Of a DNA stretch of 64,000 nucleotides, positions 1 through 11,003 are shown in pieces; within the stretch, counting starts at the first letter, position 1; every line of letters begins with the position of its first letter. Source of the stretch: Pyropia haitanensis (Eukaryota > Rhodophyta > Bangiophyceae > Bangiales > Bangiaceae). The translations under genes were made by a program, and so were the position numbers. Below the pieces are notes generated by a model. The model did not search any database and was not told the DNA's origin. It was given only the letters and a program-made list of their open reading frames with translations. The stretch is from positions 1,125,501 through 1,189,500 of the forward strand of contig SDUX01000006.1 in assembly GCA_008729055.1 (NCBI GenBank). The letters run 5' to 3'.

Positions 1-543
1 ATGTGCAGGTTAGTATGACCGCGTTCGGCTGGGATCCGTGGCACGCAACGATGTAACGCTGAGGAAAACGTGAATTTTCTTGAGCTTACAACCAAGAAAC
101 TTCTGTGTTCCGACACGACCGCAGATCTTCCGTGAAACGGCTTGTCACGGACAGTCAAGTAGCCCCCTAGAACGGCCATCACGACCCCGTAACGACCACG
201 GGAACAAGGTTTTTGCCTTTGTACGTTGTGAGTCGCCACATACATCAAAAGCACAACCTTCTGAAGACATCTCCTGAGCCGTAGCGAGAATGCGCACAAG
301 AAGAGGTTAAGCAAGTGGTGTGGCAAAGACCAGCTCGACAAACGTACAAAGCTTTCCAAGTGCGTGACATGCCCTTTGCCGTGGCACCATGGCGGTCTGA
401 GCCCCACATTAGGGCTTTCCGACACCTACTAAGGAGAAGTACAGCTCTAACAGGAGGTCCGATGGGGAGGGGACGGCGAGAGGCGGGGGGGGGGGGGGGG
501 GGGGGCGCACCCCCGCTGCGGGGGCGGGAAGACGACGGATGAC

Positions 544-619
544 AGGGCGGACCGCCCGCTGGGTGCGCGGCGCGCAACGATAGGGCGGACCGCCCACTGG
601 GTGCGCGGCGCGCAATGAT
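544..619. repeat. 38-bp tandem repeat, two copies
   Basis: Two adjacent copies, 544-581 and 582-619, differ at only two positions. The unit starts AGGGCGGACCGCCC, itself a short palindrome. No function is visible. Confidence 0.8.
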
Positions 620-811
620 AGGCGCGCACCTCGGCAGGCGGCCGCGGGGTCCGGCACGCCCGCCGTCTCCAGAGCGCGGCAGAGCGGCGCGACGCTGCGC
701 GGCGCGCATCCGCCCGTCCTCCTCCGCGCGCGCGCTGCGGTCCTCTTGCGCCTCGCCCAGGCGGACAAGCGAGGCGACAAGGGCGGCCGCCGGAAGCCAC
801 ACGCAGCTCAG

Positions 812-853
<42 letters not shown>

Positions 854-1570
854 GCCGCCGCCGTCGATGCCGCCTGCCTCGAGGCCCGCCGCGACGTCGC
901 GGAGGGTCGGCGACGATAGCTTCCTATATGGGGGGGAAGCCAATCAGCGCATAGCTCGCTGAACCACACGCTCTGTGTCGCACTTGTAGACGGTTTGAGT
1001 GCGATATTCGATTTCGATTCAGCTGGGCTGTTCGGATATAGTGTTTTTTTTTTTTTGTCCCAACGTGGAGCTCAGAGAGAGGTGGTGAGAAAAAAAATCC
1101 TCTTTGCGCCTCCCCCTCAACCGGAACGAGCGCCGGCTACACTTGCAGTCGCCACTGCACTTGCAGTCACCACTTTGGCGACGGTGGTCGCCAAAGCGGC
1201 GACTGGAAGTGCAGCCAGCGCACGTGGCGCCGCAGGGCGCGGGGGAGACCCGCCACCACTGCCGTCCCTGCCGCCACCACCACCGCCCGCCGCCGCCCTC
1301 ACGGCGGCGGCGGAGGCGGCGACTACGACAGCCTCCCCCCCTTTTCGCGGCGGCGCCGCCGCAGCAGATGCCGCACCGGTGCGCCCTGTCGGCCGCCGCA
1401 GCGAGCCCGCCCCCCCACCCCCGCCGCTCTCTCCCCCCCTCCCCCCTCCCCCCACTGCCCCGCCTCGCCTGCCTGCCCGCGTCGCGCAGGCGGCTTGGGG
1501 CGGGGTGCGCCCACGGCCGCCGGCCGTCACCGCCGCCATCGCCGCCTTAACCACCTGCCGCCACGCAAGC

Positions 1571-1705
1571 CGACCGACCGCCGGCACGGCTGCGACCCGC
1601 CGCCGCCGGCCCGGCTCCGACCGACCGCCGGCACGGCTGCGACCGACCGCCGGCACGGCTCCGCCGCACCGCCGCCGCCGGCCCGGCTCCGACCCACCGC
1701 CAGAG
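1571..1705. repeat. Degenerate tandem repeat
   Basis: Units built around GACCGACCGCCGGCACGGCT alternate with CCGCCGCCGGCCCGGCTCC. Several imperfect copies follow each other; all frames through it give low-complexity Arg/Pro/Thr peptides, so I treat it as non-coding repeat. Confidence 0.6.
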
Positions 1706-1795
1706 CCGTAGTGGGGGGCCCGGCCGGGGGGGGGGGTCGTACAAGCCTTGAAAAGGTCCTGACAAGCCTTTTCTCGGAAAAATCGGCTGTCATTA

Positions 1796-2360
1796 GAGCA
1801 CATCCAACAATGCCAGGATGGTCGCGAATACGTACACGTGGCTCTCATATTTGATGGATGGGGTTCGAACGCTCAGCAGTCAATACAAACGGCCGCATGA
1901 CGCCCCAACGGCAGGCCATATATGACGAATCTGATTCATATATTTTTAGTAAGTACTCTGAATATTCGGATCGCAGGATGGGGTTGGTCTCTCCTGCGCC
2001 CCATTTTGTGTGAGAATGGGGAGCGAGCGGGACCGTCCCCATCCTGTTGGCGACCTGTGAAACGAAATCGGGCCAATGGGGTGACTGAAACGTGGCTGTG
2101 GACGATCGCGGGCTCGCATCCCAGCTGCTTCTCTGATCCCGATTTGAAGCTACATTCGAAGAATGGGGTTGGGTCTTTGTTCTCCCACCGGCGTGAACCC
2201 ATCCTTCCGCCTTTTCGGCTAGTCTGCGCCCCGTTCTATACAAGTCCTGCAAGACCGGTTGGGGCACGCCCCAACAGAAATGGGCATCCAACCAGAGGCG
2301 CGCACGTGTTCGCTCAAATGAATCATTTGACCGTTGGTCCCGACGTTGCTGGATGTGCTC
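1796..2360. mobile_element. MITE-like element, Tourist/PIF-Harbinger type
   Basis: The left end GAGCACATCCAACAATG and the reverse complement of the right end, GAGCACATCCAGCAACG, agree at 15 of 17 positions. The element is flanked on both sides by TTA (1793-1795 and 2361-2363), the 3-bp target duplication (TWA) typical of PIF/Harbinger elements and their Tourist MITEs. It is 565 bp long, lower in GC than the genes, and has no recognisable transposase, so it would be non-autonomous. The open frames inside it have no codon bias and are not called. Confidence 0.6.
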
Positions 2361-2453
2361 TTAAAGAGCTTCAGCAGGAAGGATCTGGCAAGAGGTCTCG
2401 ATAATTTCTCGGTAGCGTGGCAGCAGAATTTCTTATCAGAACTGAGGCTGCGG

Positions 2454-2932
2454 GACCTTCAGCAGGTACCAAATCTCGTTATGGAAAACTGCACGTCGCG
2501 AGGATGTAGTTGACCCGAAACGGGGAGCGAACAGCACGTCCCTGCCGGAGGGGAGCCGCCCCAGATCGGTCGCCCGCCGAGGGATGCATTGCGTTGCCAA
2601 GAAGGACAGGTCCTGCAGCGGGAGATAGGTGTGATGCGGAGGCGTTGGGCGGTCACACTGGCGGAGGAGGCAGCGTGAGGCGATTGTGTCTCGTCGGACC
2701 TCGCCAATTCGATCTACCGCGCGTCACTGGACTGGGCGCGACGCAGCGCCGTTCGCAGCCGACAATTGCTGCTCAGCACAACTCGTGTCCTACTCCCCGT
2801 ACCGAGATCCACTTCGTTATGCCGGGCCACATAAGGGTTTTTTCCTTACCAGATCTCGTTCAGTGGAGACTACGTGGCAAACGTGTCAAGCACATATCGA
2901 GATCTTAACGAGATTTGTACCTGCTGAAGGTC
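2454..2932. mobile_element. Inverted-repeat element of about 480 bp, probable MITE
   Basis: GACCTTCAGCAGGTAC followed by AAATCTCGTTA begins at 2454. The same sequence, less one C, reads inward on the opposite strand from 2932 to 2906, giving about 27 bp of nearly perfect terminal inverted repeat. No clear target-site duplication flanks it, so the superfamily is unknown. The interior has no credible gene. Confidence 0.55.
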
Positions 2933-3333
2933 TCAATTGATCCAGCCTTTGACACCACTGCGCTGCTTATTATACTGCTTCCGCTACAATCTGGATGTTG
3001 CTCGGACGTGCAGGTGAGGATTCATTGGTCCAAACGGCGATTTCATGCACCTTCACGTACAGTCAACATCCACCTTTTTTAGGACGCACTCTAGCCAACA
3101 GCAGCCGTCCGCTCTCCGTCCACTCTCCGACGAACATCATCAGAGCCCGGATCCCGCCCCGACTGGCAGCTTCCATCACCCAGCTGGCGGCTTCGCCTCG
3201 CGCCCCTACTAGCTAGGTGGCGGGGGGCGGCCGTACCCCGCCGCGCTACGGCTCGCTGCCGTGCGCCGCACCACCCCCGCCGCGCGCCAGCTGTGTGCGC
3301 CGCCAACCTGGCGGTGGTGGCGCGGGAACTCGC

Positions 3334-3340
3334 TTAAAAA
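3334..3340 (+). promoter_or_regulatory. TATA-like box upstream of the haloperoxidase gene
   Basis: TTAAAAA is a lone A/T stretch in very GC-rich DNA, about 220 bp before the chosen ATG at 3557. Distance and isolation fit a core promoter; there is no direct evidence. Confidence 0.3.
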
Positions 3341-3556
3341 GGGGCGTCCGTCCGCCCCCCCCCCCCGCCGTTGGCGCTGCCACACCAGAGACTACGGCCC
3401 CCAAGAGCCCCCGCCCGCTTGCCACCCCCGCGCTTTTCTGGCGGGCACGCCCCCGCTTGGCCGTACCCCCCCGGCGTGCGTGACTGCGCCTTCCCCCCTC
3501 ACCCCACCCCGCCCTCTCACCTGCGATCCGGCCCCACCCTCCCGTCCCCGTCCAGC

Positions 3557-5158
3557 ATGGTCGGCTCCCGCCGCGCGATGCGCGGGGCGGTCGCGGTGGC
3601 TGCCGCCGCGGTGGCGGTCATCGCGGGAACCCCCTGCGGCGTGGGCGGGCAGGAACCGCCCACGTCGCTCTTCCCCCCCGCCCTCACCGCGGTGTTGACG
3701 GCCGGGTCGCCCGTGACGAGCAACAGGGCCATTGAAGCGCCGTTTGAGTTCCGGCTGAACGCGGCCGCGGTCGTGCCGCTATTTGACTGTGTTGGCGTCT
3801 ACGCGGACAGTGAGCGCGCGTATACCACATGGGACGGGCGGCCGGTCCGGCGGGCGGCGCGGGCGGACCGGACGGACGACAACCTGGGCGTTTGTGGCGC
3901 GATGGTGGTGGTGTCGGTGTTGGACCACCAGTATGGGGCGGTCGGGTCGGCGGCCATGTACACGGCCCTCGAGGCGGCGGGCTTTGACGCCCCGCGGCTC
4001 AATGACACGACCCGCTGCGGCGGGCGGGGGGGCGGCCGCGGCGACCGCCGCCCGGATCCGGCCGACCCAACGTGTGTGGGGCTGGCCACGGCGCGGCACT
4101 ACATTTCGGCGCACCTGAAGCGGGACGGCATGAACGAGGATGGCCGCACGGGACTGCCGCCCGGCGCGCCGCCGCGCCCGTTTGCCGACACGGTGAGCGG
4201 GTACCGGCCGGTCAACGGGCCCGCTGCCGGGCTGACCAAGCTCACCCGGTGGATGCCCCTCGAGGAGGACGTCGCCGGCCTCGGCACGTACACGGTACAA
4301 AAGATCACGGCGGCGCACGCGGGCCTCGCCCGCCCTGTCATGGCCGACGCGTCGCGCCTGCGGCGGCTGCGCGTGCCGCCGCCGTACCGCTCGCCCGACG
4401 CGTACCGCCCCGACTTTACGTGCGACGGCCGGGCGGCCGACCCCGACCGGCTGTGTGACAAGGCGCGCGGGGCGGTGGCGGAGGTCAGCCGCCTCGACGA
4501 CCGCCGCCGCACGCTCATCCGCTGGTTTGACCGCAAGTCCCAGTCCATCGCGGGCCTGCCGGTGCGGCTGTTGGCGAAGGGCGTCGTCTCCCTCGCTGAC
4601 TATCTGACGATCGAGCTGGCACTCAACGCCTTTACCTGGGACGCGACCATCGCGGTGTGGGCGGAAAAGGTGCGCCATGACGCGGTGCGGCCCGCGACGC
4701 TGGTGCCCGCCATCCTCGGGCACACCCGCGACGGCGCGGCGTTCACGTCGGCCATCCGCACCATGCCACACGCCGAGTACCCGTCGGCGTCGGCGGCCAT
4801 CTGCTCGGGCTTCTCGCACATCTTTGCCGCCGCGGGCGGCGGCAAGCTCAACCTGACGGTGCCCCTCGCGGCGGGGGAGGTGGGCGGCGGGCTCCCCGCC
4901 ACCGCGACGGCGCTGACGTTTCGGGACCCGGCGCAGATGGCGGCGGTGTGTGGGGAGAGCCGCCTCTGGGGGGGGCTCCACTTCCCCGACGCTGTCGACG
5001 CGGGCGCTCGGCTGGGCGTGGCGGTCGCCAAGGAGGTGCTCCGGGTGGTCGCGTGCCGCGCGCCGGGCACGCCGGGGCTGCCGCCGTGCCGCGGTGGGGG
5101 CGGGATGGCCACCGAGCGGGAGGCGGACGGCGCCGACAGTGCGGCCGAGTATGTCTAG
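3557..5158 (+). CDS. Secreted vanadium-dependent haloperoxidase / PAP2-superfamily protein
   Basis: 533 residues from the ATG at 3557. An upstream in-frame extension to 3371 is Pro/Arg-rich and has no ATG, so the later start was chosen because it opens a signal peptide: positively charged MVGSRR, then an Ala/Val-rich core and a small-residue region to about residue 32. The body carries the vanadate/phosphate pocket motifs of the family in order: KVRHDAVRP near residue 371 (the KxxxxxxRP signature), YPSASAAICSGFSH near 408 where the family has PSGH, and SRLWGGLHFPDAVDAGARLG near 468 (the SRxxxGxHxxxD signature with its conserved His). Family members oxidise halide with hydrogen peroxide, or are related phosphatases; substrate cannot be told from sequence. 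Secretion agrees with cell-wall haloperoxidases of red algae. The replaced Gly/His spacing in the middle motif is unusual. The gene is intronless and convergent with the next one. Confidence 0.85.
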   Translation: MVGSRRAMRGAVAVAAAAVAVIAGTPCGVGGQEPPTSLFPPALTAVLTAGSPVTSNRAIEAPFEFRLNAAAVVPLFDCVGVYADSERAYTTWDGRPVRRAARADRTDDNLGVCGAMVVVSVLDHQYGAVGSAAMYTALEAAGFDAPRLNDTTRCGGRGGGRGDRRPDPADPTCVGLATARHYISAHLKRDGMNEDGRTGLPPGAPPRPFADTVSGYRPVNGPAAGLTKLTRWMPLEEDVAGLGTYTVQKITAAHAGLARPVMADASRLRRLRVPPPYRSPDAYRPDFTCDGRAADPDRLCDKARGAVAEVSRLDDRRRTLIRWFDRKSQSIAGLPVRLLAKGVVSLADYLTIELALNAFTWDATIAVWAEKVRHDAVRPATLVPAILGHTRDGAAFTSAIRTMPHAEYPSASAAICSGFSHIFAAAGGGKLNLTVPLAAGEVGGGLPATATALTFRDPAQMAAVCGESRLWGGLHFPDAVDAGARLGVAVAKEVLRVVACRAPGTPGLPPCRGGGGMATEREADGADSAAEYV

Positions 5159-5726
5159 GAGCCACGAGAGGGGGCACCCCCTCTCGTTCCAACACCCGTG
5201 GTGGGTGAGATGGGTGCGCCCGCTTGTCCTTCTCCGCTCGTCCCTTTTTGTTTTTCTTGCGTGTTTTTTGCTCTTGATTCAACCTCAGCGGGTGGGCGAC
5301 TAGCCGTAAGGGGACCTTGGACCGTGTGTGTTGTCCACTTTGTCAGACACCAGCGCAGTTGGGCTCGGCAATGACAACGAGGGGGGGTTTGGGTCGGCGC
5401 GCCCAGCCAGCGGCGACCAGCCCGCCACGGCGGCTGCGTGAACAGTCACGACGCTGCGCAGTGGCGCGATTCCACCGGCCGGGCACGGACGGCTGGACCG
5501 TTACGACGCCCCACGGTGGCGCCGTTCCATCGGCCGGGCACGGACGGCTGTCATGGCCCACCCGCACGTGACTCCAACGTGCTGGTGCGCGGTCGCTCCC
5601 TCCCCTCTCCCCCTCTCCCATTTCTAGTTTATCCCAAAACGCGGCTCGAGCGCGACGCTCGCCCCACGGTCCACGCGCCGCGCCCGACCGCCCCCTCCCG
5701 CCCCCCCCCCCCCCCCCCCCCGGCCG
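5159..5726. other. Convergent intergenic region
   Basis: 3' ends of the haloperoxidase and glycosyltransferase genes face each other here. It holds T-rich sequence near 5240-5280, an imperfect 55-bp tandem repeat, and a C run near 5701-5720. No gene seen. Confidence 0.6.
5441..5550. repeat. Imperfect 55-bp tandem repeat, two copies
   Basis: Both copies end in CGGCCGGGCACGGACGGCTG (at 5495 and 5550) and share the upstream ACGACG...GTGGCG pattern. It lies in the 3' region between two convergent genes. Confidence 0.65.
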
Positions 5727-7701
5727 TTACGCGCCAACCGCCCCCCCCCTGCCCGCCGGGATCCACTCCACATCCTCAGGCGACAGCCGCCCCTCATCCA
5801 CGTACTGCATCCACGCAAACGGGAAGCGCCCGCCACCCCCCCCCGGCCCGTGGCCGTCGCACAGCCCCCACGCGTCGCACAGGGCGGTGGCGTTGAGCGC
5901 AACGCCCGCGGCGGCCTCGCCCAGCAGGTGCGCCATCTTCCACGCCGCCCACGCGTCCGCGGCGTCACCGACGCCGCCGCCGCCGTGGCCAGAGTCAGCG
6001 CCACTGCCGCCGCGGCTGCGCCGGCGGCGCAGCCCCGCGCAGCCCGCCACGCCACCACACCAGCGGGAGCCGAGCACCACCGACCGGGCGGCCGCGGCGG
6101 CAGCGGCAATGGCCTCGCGACGGCGCGGGATGGTGGCGGCTCGCCGCCCCTCCTCCCCCCCCCCCCTTTGGCGGCCGCGTCAGCGGCGGCCGCCGCCGCC
6201 GCGACGATGGCGGCGGTGGTGCCCCGCCGCGGCGGTGGCGGCGGCGGCAGGCTGTCGAGGAGCGCCCGCACCAGCGGTGACCGCAGGGCGGGCGGGGAGG
6301 CGGCGCCGCCGCCGCGGGCGGGCGCGCACCGCGCCTCGCGGGCGTAGAGGTCGGCGAGCGTCCGCCGCGGGTGCCCGTTGGGCCGCCCCCGCGCCGCCTT
6401 GAGCGCGTACTCGACGAGCGAGCGGCTCCAGTAGTGGTGCACCTCCCAGTCGGTGGCGGGTGTGCCCGCCACGCCCCCGTGGTCACGCCACGCCGCCGCC
6501 GCCGCCGCGGCGGCGGCGGCAGCCGACGGCGGCTCGCCGGCTGCGGAGGGGGGTGGCGGCGGCGACGGGGGCGGCACGGAGGGGGGACCCCACGGGGGAA
6601 TGTGCGCCAGCTGGTACTCGCCGCCCTCCGAGTCGGTGCCGTGCACAAAGAACTCAGCCGACAGGGCGGTCCAGTTGAGCGTCGCGGGCGCGTACACGGG
6701 CTTCCAGTCGACCAGCCGCGCGTGGCGGACGCGGCGGTCCGCCGCGCCCGCGGTGCAGGCGGCCGGGTAGGCGTCCGCGAGGGGCATCCCCGCCGGCGGC
6801 GGTACGGTCCGCCCGTTGGACAGCACCGTCACCCAGCGGCCCCAGAGGGCGGGCGGGGCGGGGCGGCCGCCGCGGGCGGCGCGCCGCGCGTGCGCCCACA
6901 GGGCGGCGTGGAGGAAGGGCGCCTGCCCGGGGGGGGCGCCGCCGTACGCGGCCGCGGACGGCGCGTACGCGGCGGCGGTGCGGGGCTCGAAAAACTCGTC
7001 CGCGTCGAGGTGCGTGACGTACGCGGCGGCCGCGCCGTGGCGGGTGGCGCAGTCCCAGTAGGCGCGGCGCTGGAGGTGGGGGTGGGCGGTCACCGCCGCC
7101 GCCGACGTGACGCGTGGGGGGGGGGGGAGCACCGTCACCAGCGGCGCGAGCGGGCCCAGCAGCGCCGCCACGCCGCCGTCGACACTGCCGCCGCCGCCGC
7201 CGCTGCCGTGGCGGTCGGTGCCGCCCTCCCCGCCACGCGGGGTGTCGTCATAGAGGAAGACGTGGTCGACGCCGGCGAGGAAGTTGCGCAGCACCCACTC
7301 GCGCAGCACGTCGTCAGCGTCGCGGACGACCGCGCACGCGGCGAGGAGGTAGGGGGTGGGGAGGGCGTAGGTGGCGAGCAGGGCCGACCGCTCGGCCAGA
7401 CGGGCGGCCACGCCGTGGGTGGGGGGGGCGGGCGGGCGGGGCGCGCCGCCCCGCGCGCCGCCGCCCGGCCGGCCGGCCGCGCCCACCCCCCGCCGACGCC
7501 GCCACCGCCACCGCCGCCGCCGCGGGCGACCACCGCCGCCCTTTGCATCAGCACCACCGCCACCGCCAGCAGCGCCGCCACGGTCACAATGGCGGTGGCG
7601 GTGCGGCTGGGGAGGCGGGTGGTGGCGGCGCGCCGCCACCGGCGGCGGGGGAGCGCCGGCGGGGGCGGCCGCGCCGCCGCCGACGGCGGCGCCGTCGCCA
7701 T
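5727..7701 (-). CDS. GT92-like (DUF23) glycosyltransferase, type II membrane protein, frame broken at two homopolymers
   Basis: The ATG at 7701 opens an Arg-rich cytosolic tail followed by one hydrophobic anchor (TATAIVTVAALLAVAVVLMQ), the layout of a Golgi type II enzyme. At the G8 run 7421-7428 the frame must change to enter the catalytic domain. That domain shows YLLAACAVVRDADDVLREWV, then FLAGVDHVFLYDD, a DxD metal site in THLDADEFFEP, and HHYWSRSLVEYALKAARG, all typical of GT92. After a second run (C12, 6155-6166) the C-terminal part continues in the third frame with AWAAWKMAHLLGEAAAGVAL and ends EWIPAGRGGAVGA. GT92 enzymes transfer galactose or other hexoses to glycans in the secretory pathway; the acceptor here is unknown. 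Both runs lie in Pro/Gly or Ala linkers, so a base-count error is the simplest reading, otherwise it is a pseudogene. Frames continuing upstream of 7701 have no support. Confidence 0.7.
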
Positions 7702-9603
7702 GCGCCGCGTGGCCGCCGGCAGAGGCGGAGAGGGAAAGAGCAAGACGGAGGGGGTGGGGGGCAGCCGATGCGCACACCCACGCGCGTGAGGGCGCGCCGC
7801 ACGCGCCGGCCGACGCCGCCACGCCCGGGCGTGCGGGCGCCGACGGGGAGGGAGGGGGTGTGGGACCGCCGCGGGTCCGAGGCGGCGGGCGGATCAGAGC
7901 GCCGCTCCCCCCCCATTCCAGCTTCAAGGGGGGTCGCGCCGCCCCCGTATCGATATCAGTGTAGTGGGGGGGATGCCCGGCGGGCTGGCGACGCCGGCGG
8001 GGCCCGACGGGGCGCGACGCCCGCCGCGGCCGCCCGGTCATGACGTCAAGGGCCAACCGTGGCCGCAGCCCGTCTGCACACGAGGCGCGCGAACGAGGCA
8101 CGGACTGAAATCTCGCTACTGTCAACACGCACTGGGAACCACCACAGAGAGGACGGTGCGGTGCGGCACCAGGGAGCATTGGCGGTACTTTGAAAGGGCC
8201 GAATCCAAGTACTGGTTCTTCCGTCTTGGCGCTGACCAACGCCGCCGCTGTCCGCGCGCGCGGCCCACGGGCCCGCCCGCCGCCGCGGGGCCGTCCGCGA
8301 CGCGGCGGCCGCTCGACGGCGTCACCGCCAGCCGCCACCGCCGTCGATGGGGTGTCGGAACACCTGCTGGCTGCCGCTGGGGGGAGGTCCATCCGAGCCC
8401 GCCCCGCCCCCTTGCCGTGGCCACGGCAGACGCCGGGCGGGGAGCCGGCGGCGACGGCGGCCGCGGCGGTGGCGGCAGCGGCGGCGGCCGCGCCGCACGG
8501 CGGCGTGGTGTCCCGACCCGGCGGCGCACCCCTCCGCTGACCGCGTCGACACGGGCGTGGCTGGCTACCCTCTAGACGCTCTTGCGGCAGCGGTCGCGAC
8601 GACCGCTCGCAGCGGCCGTCAGCGACGCGCTGTGGGTGGGCCTGCTGTGGCGGCACGCCCGTCGCCGGTCACGCCCGCCGCCGGTCACGCCCGCCGCCGG
8701 TCACGCCCGCCGCCGACTTGGCGCGGGCCGCCACCGGCGGCGCCGGTGGACCAGCGAGCAGCGGTGGCGATGGGCGGTCGACGATGCCATGCTGACGGCA
8801 CAGCGAGAAGAGGACGCGTCCGTGACGGCGGCGCGACCGCCGCCAGCATTGGCGAGGGCGGCTTTGTGGGCGCTCCTGGACGCGCGCAACTTCCGGCGCT
8901 CTCCCCCCTACCGCCGCCTGCCGCACCTCCGTCCTCGAGGGGGACATCCGCCCGCACCCTCACCGCCACAGAGCTGCCGCCGCTCACCGCGGCGGCGGCG
9001 GCGGCGGCACCCACTCCGCCGGCGACCCCGACGGGGATTCCGGCGGCGCTCGCGACCGCCGCGGGCCTAGCCGGCCCGCGCCGCTTCCCCCCCCCCCGCC
9101 CAGCCGCCCGTACCCGCACCGTGAACGGCAGCAGTGGCGGTCGCGGCGGCGACCGCCGCACGTCCAGGCGGCCACGCACGGCGACGCGTCTGCCGCGGCG
9201 GACGTGGTGGCCCCCATCTCAGCCGACGGCCGGCGTCGCGCCCCCTCCCCGGGCGCCGCCGTCCGGAGGCGGCGGCCGCGGCCGCGTCGCCCAGCGACGG
9301 CGGCAGCGGCGGCAGCGTCGGCGGAGGCGGCGGCGACGGCGGCCAGTGGAGACCCCTCACGCCACCTCATCCCAAGCCTTCCCCGGCCGGCATTCCGTGC
9401 GCCAGATGCCGCCGCAGGCACACACAGCACGCCAGGCACCACAGACTGCGACTGGTGCAAATGGGCCCTCACTCCCCACGCAGAAACAGGACGGAAGTGC
9501 GACGCTGGCGAGCCTGCAGGGGGTGGGGGATGATGGACGCCAGCACCGACAGAATAGCATGATTTTTTTTATGCAAAGCCACCGCCCTAAGAGTGTGTTG
9601 ATC
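7702..9603. other. GC-rich intergenic region between glycosyltransferase and eS1
   Basis: Long open frames cross it on both strands, but none has consistent third-position bias or a domain; they are by-products of high GC. It would carry the 5' region of the glycosyltransferase and the 3' region of eS1. A 16-bp triple repeat is listed separately. Confidence 0.5.
8664..8711. repeat. 16-bp tandem repeat, three copies
   Basis: GCCGGTCACGCCCGCC is repeated perfectly three times in an intergenic stretch. Confidence 0.85.
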
Positions 9604-10591
9604 CTAGGCCTCGACGTTGGTCGGCACGTCGCCCGGGATAGGCTCAGCAGGCCGCTCCACCTTGGAGCCCGTGTCCTCTGCCGCCGTCGACGCCTCCCCG
9701 TGGAGCTCCATCAGCTTCGTGATGTCAAAGCGAGGGGACTTGAGCACCTTGACCTTCCGCACAAAGACGTCCTGCAGCGGGTAGATGCCCTTGGTCGCCT
9801 TGGTGATCTCATTGCCAATCACCTCTGGGATCAGCTTGCGCACCAGCTCCTTCAGGTCGCAGGTGCTCGCCTCGCGCATCATGATCTTGACCATCTCGGC
9901 CCGGATGGCCCGCACCTGCGAGGACTGGGCGTAGGTGGTCTTGCGCACCTGCAGCTTTCGGCGCTTGGTGAACCCGATGCAGAACATGCGCAGCGTGTAA
10001 CCGTCCGTGGTCTTGACGTCCACGAACGCCTCGATCAACGTCTGCCACTTGCGGACAAGGGAGCACAGCTTGTCCCGGGTCAGGTCCATGCCGTAAAAGT
10101 TGGTCAGGCAGCTCGTACCCTGGACCTCCTCGCACTTGAGCAGAATCTTACGGTACGCCTGGTCCTCATCGTTGTTCAGGTCAGCCAGGGACACCTGGTA
10201 CACGCGGCCCTTCAGCCCGTCCGACGCAATCTTCGTACCCTGCGTCCGGGACACCAGCGTCTTCCCAATGTTGCGCTTGGTAAACGTGCTGGGCGCCTTG
10301 ATGTCATACCACTCCTTCCGCAGGAACGGGTCCATCGTCTTCTTCTTCGAGCCCTTGCCCTTCTTGGACAGGCGCTTGTTCTTTCCAACCGCCTGCGCTC
10401 CTCAACAAAGACGGAGTCCATACACGCGACGGAGAGAGCAGCAGGCACGAAAGAAGATACCCCAACAGACAGTGCAACGATACGGGTCAGGACCCGTCCA
10501 GCATCGCGGCAGCGGTTGCAGCATCGTCGCCGCGTAGTCGGCCATCGTCGCGCAAGCGCTCCGGCAACAAGGATGAAAGGGAACGTACCAT
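9604..10591 (-). CDS. RPS3A: 40S ribosomal protein eS1 (RPS3A), one intron
   Basis: Full-length 263-residue eS1, a core protein of the small ribosomal subunit near the mRNA exit/platform. The start codon alone forms exon 1 (10589-10591). It is followed directly by a GTACGT donor, and a 196-nt intron (10393-10588) ends GCGCAG before exon 2 (9604-10392). The spliced N-terminus reads [15 protein letters not shown], the conserved basic eS1 start, and [35 protein letters not shown] and LMELHGE are near-invariant family segments. Length matches animal and plant orthologues (about 262-264). An intron immediately after the ATG is common in ribosomal protein genes. It has no G/C run of 8 or more and no frame problem. 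Confidence 0.97.
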
Positions 10592-11003
10592 GATGGGCGC
10601 GACGCGCAACTGGGACAGCACCACTGGGGAGACTGGGAGTGGCTGACGCGATCAACGGCAGCCGACCGGGCGAAGCGGACGGGGACGTCGACGGTGGTAA
10701 CTGGCGTCGTGGTCAACGCGCTCGCTCGGCAATGGGCGGTCGAAACCCAGCCCGATCGAGACGGCCGTCTCAGACATTACGTGTACAAAAGACATTCGGT
10801 GGACGATCGTGTATCCGCTGTTTCACGTGACCACTTCCAATTTCTTACGACGGACAGACTGTCGAAGTGGGAAGTACGTGTGTCATTGTTTGGTTGCTGC
10901 TAAATGTCGTGGTGTTACATAGTTACTGACGTAAATTGTCATCACCTCCACGTGTCATGCCTCGGAAGTAACCAGACTCGATCCTCACCCCGGGGCCACT
11001 GAC

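Larger units (their letters stand above)
1..3333. other. Gene-poor, lower-GC leading region
   Basis: No open frame here shows the strong third-position G/C bias or a recognisable domain seen in the real genes of the window. The stretch is less GC-rich than the rest, with short GC-rich patches of simple repeats (a CCG run near 817-862, homopolymer G near 487-505). It holds two elements bounded by inverted repeats, listed separately, and two small tandem repeats. I see no RNA gene in it. Confidence 0.5.

Noticed and set aside
3371..3556. Upstream start for the haloperoxidase
   Set aside because: Begins with TTG, not ATG, and would bury the signal peptide behind 62 Pro/Arg-rich residues.
7702..8656. 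N-terminal extension of the glycosyltransferase frame
   Set aside because: Not preceded by the membrane anchor, which lies in another frame with its own ATG at 7701; the extension is Arg/Pro/Gly filler.
8347..10593. Long plus-strand open frame of 748 codons
   Set aside because: Its right half is the exact antisense of eS1, and its left half lacks coding bias; high GC removes stop codons on both strands.
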